Shown here piece by piece: positions 42,649 through 54,115 of a DNA stretch of 64,000 nt. Each line of letters starts with the position of its first letter. Within the stretch, counting starts at the first letter, position 1. This DNA is from Nematostella vectensis (taxonomy: Eukaryota > Cnidaria > Anthozoa > Actiniaria > Edwardsiidae): positions 18,283,471-18,347,470 of the forward strand of contig NC_064037.1 in NCBI RefSeq assembly GCF_932526225.1, in the 5' to 3' direction. Below the pieces are notes generated by a model. That model was not told where the DNA came from, did not search any database, and saw only the letters and a program-made list of their open reading frames with translations. The position numbers and the translations under genes are program-made.

Positions 42649-42687
42649 ATGTCATCTCCTAAAACAGGCCAATCTGGAGTTCTTAAG
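42649..42687 (+). CDS. Septin coding exon 1
   Basis: Encodes [13 protein letters not shown] and ends in phase 0 at AAG|GTAACA, matching the next exon. The acceptor TCATTTCAG at 42569 would place the exon start at 42570. The upstream part is untranslated. Alternatively translation begins at the Met in [11 protein letters not shown] of exon 2. Confidence 0.7.
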
Positions 42688-45600
42688 GTAACATTTCTAT
42701 ACTTAGCCTCATATATTTTTGTTCCAGTGACATTTTGTTGGTTGTTAGTTTTGGTTCAATCGTAACACAAGCCATAAGACTTAGTCTGCTTTTTCAAATT
42801 TATCAAACGTTTATAATACTCAGAAAATTAAATTATCATTTTACTTGGAAAGCCTTGTGACCATGACCATCATCTACTCAAAAATGTAGCCACAAAATAG
42901 CTATTTTGTATGTGAAAGAGAAAACAAAAGATCAACTGAAATAATCCTGCATGTTTTGCATTATTGTATCCACATGGACCTTATTCATCTGTCAACTGTA
43001 GAATCTTGCTTTGCTACAATCACAAGCATTATTCAAGAAAATGTTATTACTCAGCTAGGCTTTGATTTTGTATCTGCATGTGATGGTTAACAGTGATATG
43101 TAACCAAATACACAATAATCACCTTTTAAATGGCTTGTGTAAATATGGTAAGTGATATTGCTCCTCTTTTTACAAAAGGAATTCATTAGCTTTATGATAT
43201 CTGTATATGTTATTATCAGGAACTTCTAGGCATGGCAAATTATGTGGGCTTTGCCAATCTTCCCAACCAAGTCCATCGCAAATCTGTCAAGAAGGGTTTT
43301 GAGTTTACACTCATGGTTGTTGGTAAGGCAATTCTCTGCATTCCTTTTGATTCTTAAATGTCTACACAATCAGAACGTCTTTAGTGTATCTTTAATGACA
43401 AGGAGTGTTTATCCTTTTGGTTGTCATTGGGGATCATGAAAATTTATTTTGTTTATTGACTTTTTCCCATTGCCTTTCTATCTCTATACTACTGCAGCTA
43501 TTATTTCAGATTCACAGTAGCATAATTACTCTTTGAAATGATGTGCTTTCTTTCATAGTATGGTATGCCAAGTAATTTATATAATATATCACTATTTTAA
43601 ATAGTGTTCTGCCTGTTAGCTGATAGCATGATGGTCTGCAATGCTTTGCATTAAAAGAAGTTTATAAGTCTGAGAAGCAAATTTGTCTCTTGCTTGAAAT
43701 TGCTACCAACTGTGCCAGTTTCTTGATCCAAATTCCATTAAATCTGTATAAAGTTGTAAATGTATAAAGGTAATTGACCAGTTTGCTGTAAATATGATAT
43801 GGCCAGATAATTTTACAAGCTCAGCATTTTTTCAAGCCTCGCTTCAGGCCGTTAAAAAATACAGCTACCACAATGGCAAAAAATGTGATTAAAGATAAAA
43901 TTTAAAACAAAGTGAATGCCCATTTGAAATGACCCATCTAAAATGCACACATGAAAAAAATGAAGCCTGAAAACTTTTTTGCTTCAAAACCTTGCCAATT
44001 TATATTTCTTAACTATCCATTCCCCAGAGAAGATTGAACTCTCTTTAAATTAAGCTCATTACAGTATATTGTGTTGTACTTTTCTTGTTTATGCACTAGT
44101 TGGTGTTTTAGACATGATTTCCAGCTTGCTCAGATCTTCTCTTATTCTATAGAGCTCTGCTGCAAAAATACCAGTCTTTAGACAGTGTATTATTACCATA
44201 TATTACCCTACTGTATATGGTTGTAATGCATGGGAAAACACATATGTTGTAGAATAAAATGTATTAATTTGCTTATTTGATTAACAATACTCAAGGCAGC
44301 TTTTAATTGTTTTACTTTTCTACAATATAAAGAATAAATGTTTCTTTGCTGTACTGACAGGTACAAAAAATGTGGTACACAGGACACAGAAGATGGACTC
44401 CTGCCTCCTGCCCCGTCTCTTGTCTCTAAAAGCTTGTTTATTATCCATTATCAGGCGAATCAGGTCTCGGCAAGTCCACCTTGATTGACAGCCTGTTTCT
44501 GACAGACCTCTACTCAGACAGAAAGATTCTCAGTGCAGAAGGTACAGTATGTTATACGGTATACATGTATGTACTAGAAACACTACTACAATATATTATA
44601 TACACCTACATATTCAAATAATGTTTGACTAAAGAAAACAAAAAAATTACAAATGCCTGATACCAGTTGTTTAGGAGAAGACAGTCACTGCATGCGTTTA
44701 TACTGTAACAGTCGAACATACTTGGGCCTTTAGGCCAATAGTTTCTGGTCACCACCCGTGTCCAGATTAGGGTGACCTGGACAGGATGCGACGCAGGCAA
44801 AAATCAGCGTGCGTGCGCAACCGATTGTGTGCGAGGCGGCATCCTTATGCCGGAGTCATGGATCTCAATCACCCTAATTTGTGGCGCATGCAACTTCTTT
44901 AATCATTTGAGTTTTCAGTATTGCGTCGTGGAGGTGGCTGTGGTGAAGGTGGGTGAGGTGGAGGTGGCTGTGGTGAAGGTGGGTGAGGTGGAGGTGGGTA
45001 AGGTGGAGGTGGGTGAGGTGGAGGTGGAGGTGGGTGAGGTGGAGGTGAGTGTGGTGGCGGTGGGTGAGGTGGAGGTGGAGGTGGGTGAGGTGGAGGTGGG
45101 TGAGGTGGAGGTGGTGGAGGTGGAGGTGGAGGTGAGTGAGGTGGAGGTGAGTGTGGTGAAGGTGGGTGAGGTGGAGGTGGGTAAGGTGGAGGTGGGTGAG
45201 GTGGAGGTGGGTAAGGTGGAGGTGGCTGTGGTGAAGGTGGGTGAGGTTGGTGTATGTTAGGGGGAGGTGGAGGTAGGTGAGGTGGTGGTGGAGGTGGGTG
45301 AGGTGGAGGTGGGTGAGGTGGAGGTGAGTGTGGTGGCGGTGGGTGAGGTGGAGGAGGTGGAGGTGGTGGAGGTGGGTGTGGTGGAGGTGGGTGAGGTTGG
45401 TGTATGTTAGGGGGAGGTGGAGGTGGGTGAGGTGGTGGTGGAGGTGGGTGAGGTGGAGGTGGGTGAGGTGGAGGTGAGTGTGGTGGCGGTGGGTGAGGTG
45501 GAGGAGGTGGAGGTGGAGGTGGGTGAGGTGGAGGTGGGTGTGGTGAAGGTGGGTGAGGTGGAGGTGGGTAAGGTGGAGGTGGGTGAGGTGGAGGTGGGTG

Positions 45601-48600
45601 TGGTGGAGGTGGGTGAGGTGGAGGTGGGTGAGGTGGAGGTGGGTGAGGTGGAGGTGGGTAAGGTGGAGGTGGGTGAGGTGAAGGTGGGTGAGGTGGAGGT
45701 GGGTGTGGTGGAGGTGAGTGGGTAGGCAAGTTTCCTCATGACCCACTTTGAATATACAGTGGAACCTTTAATTTAAAAACCTCTATATAGTGAGGTTCTC
45801 AGTATAACAAACAATTTCCTTCCTTCAGCCTGACCAAAATTACTGTAAAATTTACAGAACAGAACCTCGATACAACAAATAGTTTTCCCATTCCCTTGGC
45901 ACTTTGTTCAATTGAGGTTCTACTGTGTTTTTTGTTTTGTTTGTCCATTATTTTAGAGGGGAAGTTCATTGTCATAGAATATGTAAACAATTTTTTCAGA
46001 CCTAGTTCATTGTAAGGGCTCCTCACGTCCTTACACCATGATCATTTGTTGCAGAAAGAATAAAGAAGACAGTTAAGATAGAGACCTCAACAGTTGAGAT
46101 TGAGGAACGTGGAGTAAAGCTACGATTAACAGTTGTTGATACTCCAGGATATGGAGATGGCATTAACCACAAGAACAGGTGCGTATAGTAGGGTTATGCA
46201 GTAAGTAATAGTATATTATGTGTAGTAGTGTTTGTATATAACAGGTATGTGTAGCAGGGTTATGCAGTAGTTGATAGTATATTATGCGTAGTAGTGTTTG
46301 TATGTAACAGGTGTGTATAGTAGGGTTATGCAGTAAGTAATAGTGTATTATGTGTAGTAGTGTTTGTATAGAACAGGTGCGATAGTAGGGTTATGCAGTA
46401 GGTAATAGTATATTATGTGTAGTAGTGTTTGTGTATAACAGGTGTGTGTAGGTAATAGTATATTCAACTCAACTTAAATAAAATTAGTTCAATTTAACTT
46501 AAATACACTTATAGCTGAAGCATTGCAAGTCTAGTTGTGTTGCTGACTTTAGCCAACGTAACTCAGGGCACGCATATGTATTTACGCTTTTTCTTTCCTC
46601 TTTGAGTGTTCTTATTTGGCTTAGCTGGCATGACTTCTCTGGCGAAACTTTACATGCAGGATTTTAGTTAGAGGAATCCAGCTATACAAAGCGAAAAAAA
46701 AAAAAAAACGGATGAATCTCTGCTTGCAGATGAATAAAACTGTGGTTCTTATACTAAAACCACCTTCTATTATGTTTGTCTTTTGTCTTGCAGCATTATC
46801 TCAAACAATTTATGTGTTATAATCATGCCGTTTTTCCAATAATGACAACAAAGTTCAAAGCTCTGATCAAAAGCTAGTGCAGGTTGATGATGTCATACTG
46901 CTCAACCAATCGAAAACATTTGCCCGACAGACGTAATGCTTATAATAGTAAAGATGTTTAGTAGGGTTCTAGTCAAGCATGTGTCCAAATGTAATGTACA
47001 TAGAAGGGTTATAAAGTAGTATACAGTATATAGTGGAATGTACATAGAAGGGTTATAAAGTAGTATACAGTATATAGTGGAATGTTTGTAAATAAAAGCT
47101 ATGGAGTTATTGGAAACTTTAAGTATTTGTCCTTTGCTATTAATGAGATCCCTTGCTTTTTTCTGCTTTTTAAAATATGTTAAAGGCAGGAACCTGCCCT
47201 TGCTTAACTCAATTTTCGAAAATTATCTTTAAAGGACTAACAAAACACCTGAAAATCCTAAAGATGAGTTGTGGGATGACATTTTACTGTTGAATGTTTT
47301 GTTTTCAGCTTCAAGCCAATCTTAGATTATGCAAATAATCAGTTTGAGAGCTATCTGAAGGATGAGTCGGGCCTCAACCGACGGCACATTATTGACAGCA
47401 GGGTTCATTGCTGCTTTTATTTCATTGCACCGACTGGACATGGGTAAGACATAAGTGCTTAAATAATTGCCTCCCTTGAATAAGCCCCTCGTCTATGAGG
47501 ACAGATACGAATAAGTTCCTCCCTAATAAGCCCCTCGTCTATGAGGAAAACATGAATAATCGCCTTCTTGAATAAGCATCTCACCTAAATGTGTTGTACA
47601 TTACCACCCACCACGACTTTTTATTGAAAGCTTGTTATTGTTCTGGGAGGACTCCATGCACTTTTTTAACCAGATATAAACAGATTTAAAATAAGTGCTT
47701 TCCCTGAATAAGCCTGTCGCCTGGGACATGAACAATTAAATAGACAGGGACGGAGTAAATACTGCATTTACACTTAGATTACAATAGATTATAAATTTAG
47801 TGGTAAGGCCAGTTGTACCCACCAGAAAGGTGAGAGTGTGACTATGGGAGGGTGGTGAGAGGATGACTATGGGAGGGAGGTAAGAGTGTGACTATTGGAG
47901 GGTGGTGAGAGTATGACTATGGGAGGGTGGTGAGAGTATGACTATGGGAGGGTGGTGAGAGTATGACTATGGGAGGGTGGTGTGGGGATGACTATGGGAG
48001 GGTGGTGAGAATATGACTATGGGAGGGTGGTGTGGGGATGACTATGTGAGGGTAGTGAGAATATGACTATGGGATAGTGGTGTGGGGATGACCATGGGAG
48101 GGTGCTGTAGGTATGTGTATGGGGAAGGGGGTGTCTATTTCACCCCTTGTGATCAAATTTCTTTCCATTTTTATGCTTCTCCAGCCTTAAGCCCCTTGAT
48201 ATTGAGTTCATGAAGGCACTCCACCACATTGTCAACATCGTCCCAGTCATTGGTAAGGCTGACACGCTCACACCCACAGAGCTGAAGGAAATGAAGAGGA
48301 GGGTATGTATACCATATATGGGTATGTATACCCCTGATCATTAGGCTTTCTTTGTCGTTTTGTTCGTGAGGGATTGGGGAGCAGGTAACATCGCATCACA
48401 TCACACAGCAAGCCAGACCTTTCTATTGACTATCATTTGAATGCCTTTCCTGTTTCTATTGGTTATCATTTAAACATCTGTCTTGTTTCTATTGGTTACC
48501 ATCCAAACATTTGTCTTATTTCGTTTGGTTACCATCTAAACGTCTGTCCTGTTGCTATTGGTTACCATCTAAACGTCTGTCATATTTCTATTGGTTATCA

Positions 48601-51600
48601 TGTAAACGTCTGTCTTGTTTCTATTGGCAATCATCTAAACATCCGTGGTCTTGTTTCTATTGGTTATCATCTAAACATCTGTCTTGTTTCTATTGGTTAT
48701 CATCTAAATGTCTGTTTTGTTTCTATTGGTAATCATCTAAACGTCTGTCATGTTTCTATTGGTTACCATCTAAACGGCTGTCTTGTTTCTGTTGGTTACC
48801 ATCTAAACGTCTGTCTTGTTTCTATTGGTTATTATATAAACGTCTGTCTTGTTTCTAATGGTTACCTTCTAAACGGGTGTCTTGTTTCTATTGGTTATTA
48901 TGTAAACGTCTGTCTTGTTTCTAATGGTTACCATCTAAACGTATGTCTTCTTTCTTTTGGTTACCATCCAAATGCCTGTCTTGTTTCTATTGTTTACCAT
49001 CTAAATGTCTGTCTTGTTTCTATTGGTTACCATCTAAACATCTGTCCTGTGTTTAGGTATTGGATGAGATTGATGAATATGGGATCCAGATCTACGAGCT
49101 GCCGCAGTGTGACAGTGATGAAGATGAGGAATTTATTGAACAGACGAGACAGCTCAAGGTAATAATGATGATGATGATTAATTAGAGTAAATATCTAAAA
49201 ATTTGCAAACTGATAACATCATTATATATGTATTCATTATATATATTTTATGTAATGAAATGTAATTTACACCAATTTTGTCACCCCACAGAGTGGTCTA
49301 TAGGCGCTAGGTTGTGCTGTTTGTGTATTTCAGGAAGGAATGCCATTCGCTGTTGTTGGAAGTAACACACTAATAGACGTCTGTGGGAAGAAAGTTCGCG
49401 GAAGACTCTACCCTTGGGGTGTGGTCGAAGGTTTGTTTCGCAATTTACCATACTATTGGCATGAACATACAGTTGGATAAATAGATGACATGAAACATTG
49501 AATATCAACCCTGAGTATACACTTCATGCCTAAGTGGAAGTGCTTCTTTTGACTACAGTATGTATTTTGGATTGTTGAAGGGTACAGTATGTGTTTTGGA
49601 GTGTTAGAGGGTACAGTACGTATTTTGGAGTGTTAGAGGGTACAGTATTATATATTTTGGTGTGTAAGAGGGTACAGTATGTATTTTGGAGTGTTAGAGG
49701 GTACAGTATGTATTTTGGAGAGTTTGAGGGTACAGTATGTATTTTGGAGTGTTGAAGGGTACAGTATGTGTTTTGGAGTGTTAGAGGGTACAGTACGTAT
49801 TTTGGAGTGTTAGAGGGTACAGTATTATATATTTTGGTGTGTTAGAGGGTACACTATGTATTTTGGAGTGTTAGAGGGTACAGTATATATTTTGGAGTGT
49901 TAGAGGGTACAGTATGTATTTTGGAGTGTTAGAGGGTACAGTGTATATTTTGGAGTGTTAGAGGGTACAGTTTGTATTTTGGAGTGTTAGAGGGTACAGT
50001 ATGTATTTTGGAGTGTTAGAGGGTACAGTGTATATTTTGGAGTGTTAGAGGGTACAGTTTGTATTTTGGAGTGTTAGAGGGAACAGTGTGTATTTTGGAG
50101 TGTTAGAGGGTACAGTGTGTATTTTGGAGTGTTAGAGGGTACAGTATATATTTTGGAGTGTTAGAGGGTACAGTATGTATTTTGGAGTGTTAGAGGGTAC
50201 AGTGTGTATTTTGGAGTGTTAGAGGGTACAGTATATATTTTGGAGTGTTAGAGGGTACAGTATGTATTTTGGAGTGTTAGAGGGTACAGTGTATATTTTG
50301 GAGTGTTAGAGGGTACAGTTTGTATTTTGGAGTGTTAGAGGGAACAGTGTGTATTTTGGAGTGTTAGAGGGTACAGTGTGTATTTTGGAGTGTTAGAGGG
50401 TACAGTATGTATTTTGGAGTGTTAGAGGGTACAGTGTGTCTTTTGGAGTGTTAGAGGGTACAGTGTGTATTTTGGAGTGTTATAGGGTACAGTACGTATT
50501 TTGGAGTGTTAGAGGGTACAGTATTATATATTTTGGTGTGTAAGAGGGTACAGTATGTATTTTGGAGTGTTAGAGGGTACAGTATGTATTTTGGAGAGTT
50601 TGAGGGTACAGTATGTATTTTGGAGTGTTGAAGGGTACAGTATGTGTTTTGGAGTGTTAGAGGGTACAGTACGTATTTTGGAGTGTTAGAGGGTACAGTA
50701 TTATATATTTTGGTGTGTTAGAGGGTACACTATGTATTTTGGAGTGTTAGAGGGTACAGTATATATTTTGGAGTGTTGAAGGGTACAGTATATATTTTGG
50801 AGTGTTAGAGGGTACAGTATGTATTTTGGAGTGTTAGAGGGTACAGTGTATATTTTGGAGTGTTAGAGGGTACAGTTTGTATTTTGGAGAGTTTGAGGGT
50901 ACAGTATGTATTTTGGAGTGTTGAAGGGTACAGTATGTGTTTTGGAGTGTTAGAGGGTACAGTACGTATTTTGGAGTGTTAGAGGGTACAGTATTATATA
51001 TTTTGGTGTGTTAGAGGGTACACTATGTATTTTGGAGTGTTAGAGGGTACAGTATATATTTTGGAGTGTTGAAGGGTACAGTATATATTTTGGAGTGTTA
51101 GAGGGTACAGTATGTATTTTGGAGTGTTAGAGGGTACAGTGTATATTTTGGAGTGTTAGAGGGTACAGTTTGTATTTTGGAGTGTTAGAGGGAACAGTGT
51201 GTATTTTGGAGTGTTAGAGGGTACAGTGTGTATTTTGGAGTGTTAGAGGGTACAGTATGTATTTTGGAGTGTTAGAGGGTACAGTGTGTCTTTTGGAGTG
51301 TTAGAGGGTACAGTTTGTATTTTGGAGTGTTAGAGGGTACAGTGTGTATTTTGGAGTGTTATAGGGTACAGTGTGTATTTTGGAGTGTTATAGGGTACAG
51401 TGTGTATTTTGGAGTGTTAGAGGGTACAGTGTGTATTTTAGAGTGTTAGAGGGTACAGTGTGTATTTTGGAGTGTTATAGGGTACAGTATGTATTTTGGA
51501 GTGTTAGAGGGTACAGTGTGTATTTTGGAGTGTTAGAGGGTACAGTGTGTATTTTGGAGTGTTATAGGGTACAGTATGTATTTTGGAGTGTTAGAGGGAA

Positions 51601-54115
51601 CAGTGTGTATTTTGGAGTGTTAGAGGGAACAGTGTGTATTTTGGAGTGTTAGAGGGTACAGTTTGTATTTTGAAGTGTTAGAGGGTAGCCCTCCCCCCAC
51701 CTTCACCTAAATCCAGCCTCATCAGAAAGGTAATAGAGATTCCTACATAAATACTGAAAGTGAACTAGTCATGGGTCTGATTATCAGGTTTTACAGTGTG
51801 CAGGTAAATGCACCAATGATTGAGGTCCAGGATTGCTTTCCCGCTGTAAGAGTCCTTGACAGAGGGCAATTTTTTTAAACAGTCCTTCGTTTCTTGTGTA
51901 CTTATCATAGATATCAGGGAACCTTATGAATTTGTCTCATGAAATCAGGTCAATTTTTTTAGAGATTTAAAGCTTTTTTCTGATGCGATTTGTTTCATTA
52001 TAGTTGAAAATCCCTTACACTGCGACTTTTCTAAACTGCGTGCTATGCTTATGTAAGTATGAACTGCGTGCTATGCTTATGTAAGTATGAACTGCGTGCT
52101 ATGCTTATGTAAGTATGAACTGCGTGCTATGCTTGTGTAAGTATGAACTGTGGCTATGCTTTTGTAAGTATGAACTGCGTGCTTTGCTTATGTAAGTATG
52201 AATTGTGGCTATGCTTATGTAAGTATGAACTGTGGCTATGCTTATGTAAGTATGAACTGTGGTGGAGGAGGAATTTTGACCCAGGGCAACGCCTACAGTG
52301 TAAAAATATATTCCATTACCCCTCCCCCTTTAACAACCCCCAGAATTCACCCCACACCTCCCTGTATTACACCACCACCGTCCTGTAGTACACCACCACC
52401 CCTCCCTGTATTTTACCACCACCCCTCCCTGTATTTCACCACCATCCCTCCCCGTATTTCACCACCACCCTCCCCGTATTTCACCACCACCCCTCCTGTA
52501 TTTCACCACAACCCCTCCCTGTATTACACCACCACCCTCCCTGTATTTCACCACCACCCCTCCCTATATCTCACCACCACCCCTCCCTGTATTTCACCAC
52601 CACCCCTTCCTGTATTTCACCACCACCCCTCCCTGTATTATGTTCCACCCCTCCCGGTATCTCACCACCACCCCTCTCTGTATTTCACCACCACCCCTCC
52701 CTGTTTTTCACCACCACCCCTCCCGGTATCTCACCACCACCCCTCCCTGTATTTCACCACACCCCCCCCCCCCCTCCCTGTATCTCACCACCACCCCTCC
52801 CAGTATTTCACCACCATCCCTCCCTGTATTTCACCACCACCCCTCCCTGTATTATGTTCCACCTCTCCCTATATCTCACCACCACCCCTCCCTGTATTTC
52901 ACCACCACCCCTTCCTGTATTTCACCACCACCCCTCCCTGTATTATGTTCCACCCCTCCCGGTATCTCACCACCACCCCTCTCTGTATTTCACCACCACC
53001 CCTCCCTGTTTTTCACCACCACCCCTCCCGGTATCTCACCACCACCCCTCCCTGTATTTCACCACACCCCCCCCCCCCCCTCCCTGTATCTCACCACCAC
53101 CCCTCCCTGTATTTCACCACCATCCCTCCCTGTATTTCACCACCACCCCTCCCTGTATTATGTTCCACCTCTCCCTGTGTTATGTTCCTCCCCTCCCTGT
53201 ATTATGTTCCTCCCCTCCCTGTATTATGATCCTCCCCTCCCTGTATCATGTCCCTCCCCTCCCTGTATCATGTTCCTCCCCTTCCTGTATTATGTTCCAC
53301 CCCTCCCTGTATTATGTTCCTTCTGTATTATGTTCCTCCCCTCCCTGTATTATGTTCTTTTGTGATTGACTAAATCTACTCACCCCCCCTGTATTCTTTT
53401 TCTTAGCACCCATATGCAAGACCTTAAGGAGGTCACGCAAGATGTACATTACGAAAACTTCCGCGCGATGCGCCTTGGTGAAGCTGCCGTTCCTCGTGAA
53501 CCAGGCACCCCCCGCAGCGCAAAGAGGTACATCTCGTCAAAGCCTTCACGTGATTTCTAGTACAAGTTGTCAATTCTCAAGCATGAGCTCGTAGAAAACT
53601 CGCAACCACATTTATTAACGTTTTCAGCCTTACGCGTGCAAAGGACGCCTCTTCACTGGAGATCATGGAGAAAGAACGAGCATTGCAGGAAAAAGAGGCC
53701 GAGGTGGGTGAAGGGATATATCACGTGATATATCATAATTAATTTGGGCGATGAGGGTGATAAGTCACGGAACCGTTCGTGCGCACAAGTTTGCAGATTA
53801 CTCAAAACCATCACAGGACGGGTGAATCACGGAACCGTTACTGTCACGGAACCAACACGGAACCGTCACGTAAATATAACGGAACCGTCACGAAACTACC
53901 ACGGGGCCGTCACAAAGTTGTCATGAAACCGTCTAAAAATAACCACGATGAAATGCACGTCATAAAATGCACGCTGGCGTGTATATTTTTGTGATATCAG
54001 CATTGCGCATTACAGGTTAAGTTATTTAAACTTATTTTATTTTGTTTTTCAGTTGCGACGAATGCAAGAAATGATCGCAAAAATGCAAGCGCAAATGCAG
54101 GCAAGCCATAGCTAG
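42649..54115 (+). CDS. Septin GTPase, SEPT2/4/5 type, complete
   Basis: Twelve coding exons: 42649-42687, 43220-43322, 44455-44541, 46055-46178, 47309-47443, 48185-48302, 49057-49158, 49334-49430, 52004-52052, 53407-53526, 53628-53703, 54053-54115. Every junction keeps the frame, giving 370 residues, close to the 361 of human SEPT2. Septins bind GTP and polymerise into filaments at membranes and the division furrow. Visible features: membrane-binding basic stretch HRKSVKKG, P-loop GESGLGKST, switch I Thr in [13 protein letters not shown] (expected in hydrolysing septins), [11 protein letters not shown], the septin-unique region to NFRAMRL, and a C-terminal coiled coil ending [11 protein letters not shown]. 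An AATAAA at 54444 may be the poly(A) signal. Most larger introns contain a minisatellite. Assignment to the SEPT2 subgroup rests on overall similarity recalled from family knowledge. Confidence 0.96.
43220..43322 (+). CDS. Septin coding exon 2
   Basis: Encodes [20 protein letters not shown] and [14 protein letters not shown]. It contains the polybasic helix that precedes the GTPase domain. Acceptor TATCAG, donor GTAAGG, phase 0 to 1. Confidence 0.95.
44455..44541 (+). CDS. Septin coding exon 3: P-loop
   Basis: Encodes [20 protein letters not shown] then DRKILSAE. Contains the phosphate-binding loop. Acceptor TTATCAG, donor GTACAG. Confidence 0.95.
44930..45722. repeat. GGTGGAGGTGGGTGAGGTGG minisatellite in septin intron
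   Basis: Units of 6, 12 and 18 bp built from GGTGGA, GGTGGG and TGA/TGT. A larger block of about 170 bp (with TTGGTGTATGTTAGGGGGAG) is duplicated at 45247 and 45399. Open frames of Thr-His-Leu or Pro on the minus strand and Val-Glu on the plus strand are artefacts. Confidence 0.95.
46055..46178 (+). CDS. Septin coding exon 4: switch I and DTPGYGD
   Basis: Encodes [20 protein letters not shown] then [20 protein letters not shown]. Ends AACAG|GTGCGT; this donor is repeated downstream in the intron. Confidence 0.95.
46174..46450. repeat. 66-bp tandem repeat starting in septin exon 4
   Basis: AACAGGT recurs at 46174, 46240, 46306, 46372 and 46437. Each copy continues with TAG(T/C)AGGGTTATGCAGTA and TAGTGTTTGTATAT. 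The first AACAG is the end of the exon, so the repeat includes the 5' splice site. Confidence 0.92.
47309..47443 (+). CDS. Septin coding exon 5
   Basis: Encodes [20 protein letters not shown] then [20 protein letters not shown] and PTGHG. Part of the GTPase core conserved across septins. Acceptor GTTTTCAG, donor GTAAGA. Confidence 0.95.
47820..48118. repeat. 25-bp minisatellite in septin intron, about 12 copies
   Basis: Unit GTGGTGAGAGTATGACTATG plus GGAGG, with GGTGTGGGGATGAC variants in the later copies. Confidence 0.93.
48185..48302 (+). CDS. Septin coding exon 6: G4 motif
   Basis: Encodes [20 protein letters not shown] then [23 protein letters not shown] gives guanine specificity. Acceptor CTTCTCCAG, donor GTATGT. 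Confidence 0.95.
48437..49050. repeat. 33-bp minisatellite in septin intron, about 18 copies
   Basis: Unit TGTCTTGTTTCTATTGGTTA followed by CCATCTAAACGTC. Being a multiple of 3 it gives a plus-strand open frame ([11 protein letters not shown] repeated) that runs into the next exon in the wrong frame. The array ends right at the polypyrimidine tract and acceptor of exon 7. Confidence 0.95.
49057..49158 (+). CDS. Septin coding exon 7
   Basis: Encodes [20 protein letters not shown] then [14 protein letters not shown]. Acceptor GTGTTTAG, donor GTAATA, phase 0 on both sides. Confidence 0.95.
49334..49430 (+). CDS. Septin coding exon 8
   Basis: Encodes [20 protein letters not shown] then [12 protein letters not shown], the strongly conserved G5 and septin-unique region start. 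Donor GTTTGT. Confidence 0.95.
49553..51690. repeat. 29-bp minisatellite in septin intron, about 73 copies
   Basis: Unit TATTTTGGAGTGTTAGAGGG followed by TACAGTATG, with ATG, GTG, TTG and ATA variants. A marked unit (TACAGTATTATATATTTTGG) occurs at about 49641, 49818, 50517, 50694 and 50987. The 177-bp spacing occurs twice, so blocks of units have been copied. Confidence 0.96.
52004..52052 (+). CDS. Septin coding exon 9
   Basis: Encodes [15 protein letters not shown] after completing a Val codon. Acceptor CATTATAG; donor AT|GTAAGT at 52053. The exon's 3' end and this donor are the first unit of a 28-bp tandem repeat. Confidence 0.93.
52035..52262. repeat. 28-bp tandem repeat containing the exon 9 splice donor, about 8 copies
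   Basis: CTGCGTGCTATGCTTATGTA followed by AGTATGAA is repeated, with 25-bp versions (CTGTGGCTATGC). Every copy retains TTGTAAGT or TATGTAAGT or TGTGTAAGT, a consensus-like 5' splice site. Confidence 0.95.
52330..53365. repeat. 24-bp C-rich minisatellite in septin intron, about 43 copies
   Basis: Unit CCCTCCCTGTATTTCACCAC plus CACC, changing to TATTATGTTCC units at the right. A block of about 220 bp is duplicated at a spacing of 305 bp (52641 and 52946). Plus-strand open frames are artefacts; the array ends about 40 bp before exon 10. Confidence 0.95.
53407..53526 (+). CDS. Septin coding exon 10
   Basis: Encodes [20 protein letters not shown] then [19 protein letters not shown]. Contains the end of the septin-unique element. 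Acceptor TTTCTTAG, donor GTACAT. Confidence 0.95.
53628..53703 (+). CDS. Septin coding exon 11
   Basis: Encodes [20 protein letters not shown] then EKEAE, the start of the C-terminal coiled coil. Acceptor GTTTTCAG, donor GTGGGT. Confidence 0.93.
54053..54115 (+). CDS. Septin coding exon 12
   Basis: Encodes [20 protein letters not shown] and stop TAG, the end of the coiled coil, very close to the SEPT2-group C-terminus. Confidence 0.95.
   Translation: MRRMQEMIAKMQAQMQASHS

Noticed and set aside
44874-45746. 290- and 276-codon His/Thr/Leu and Pro-rich frames
   Set aside because: They lie antisense inside a septin intron and consist only of GGTGGA-type repeats.
48437-49162. 241-codon plus-strand frame running into septin exon 7
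   Set aside because: It reads the exon in a different frame from the conserved septin protein and is made of 33-bp units.
52198-53229. 343-codon plus-strand frame (Pro, His, Tyr, Thr)
   Set aside because: It is the 24-bp intronic minisatellite read in one frame; it does not join the septin exons in frame.
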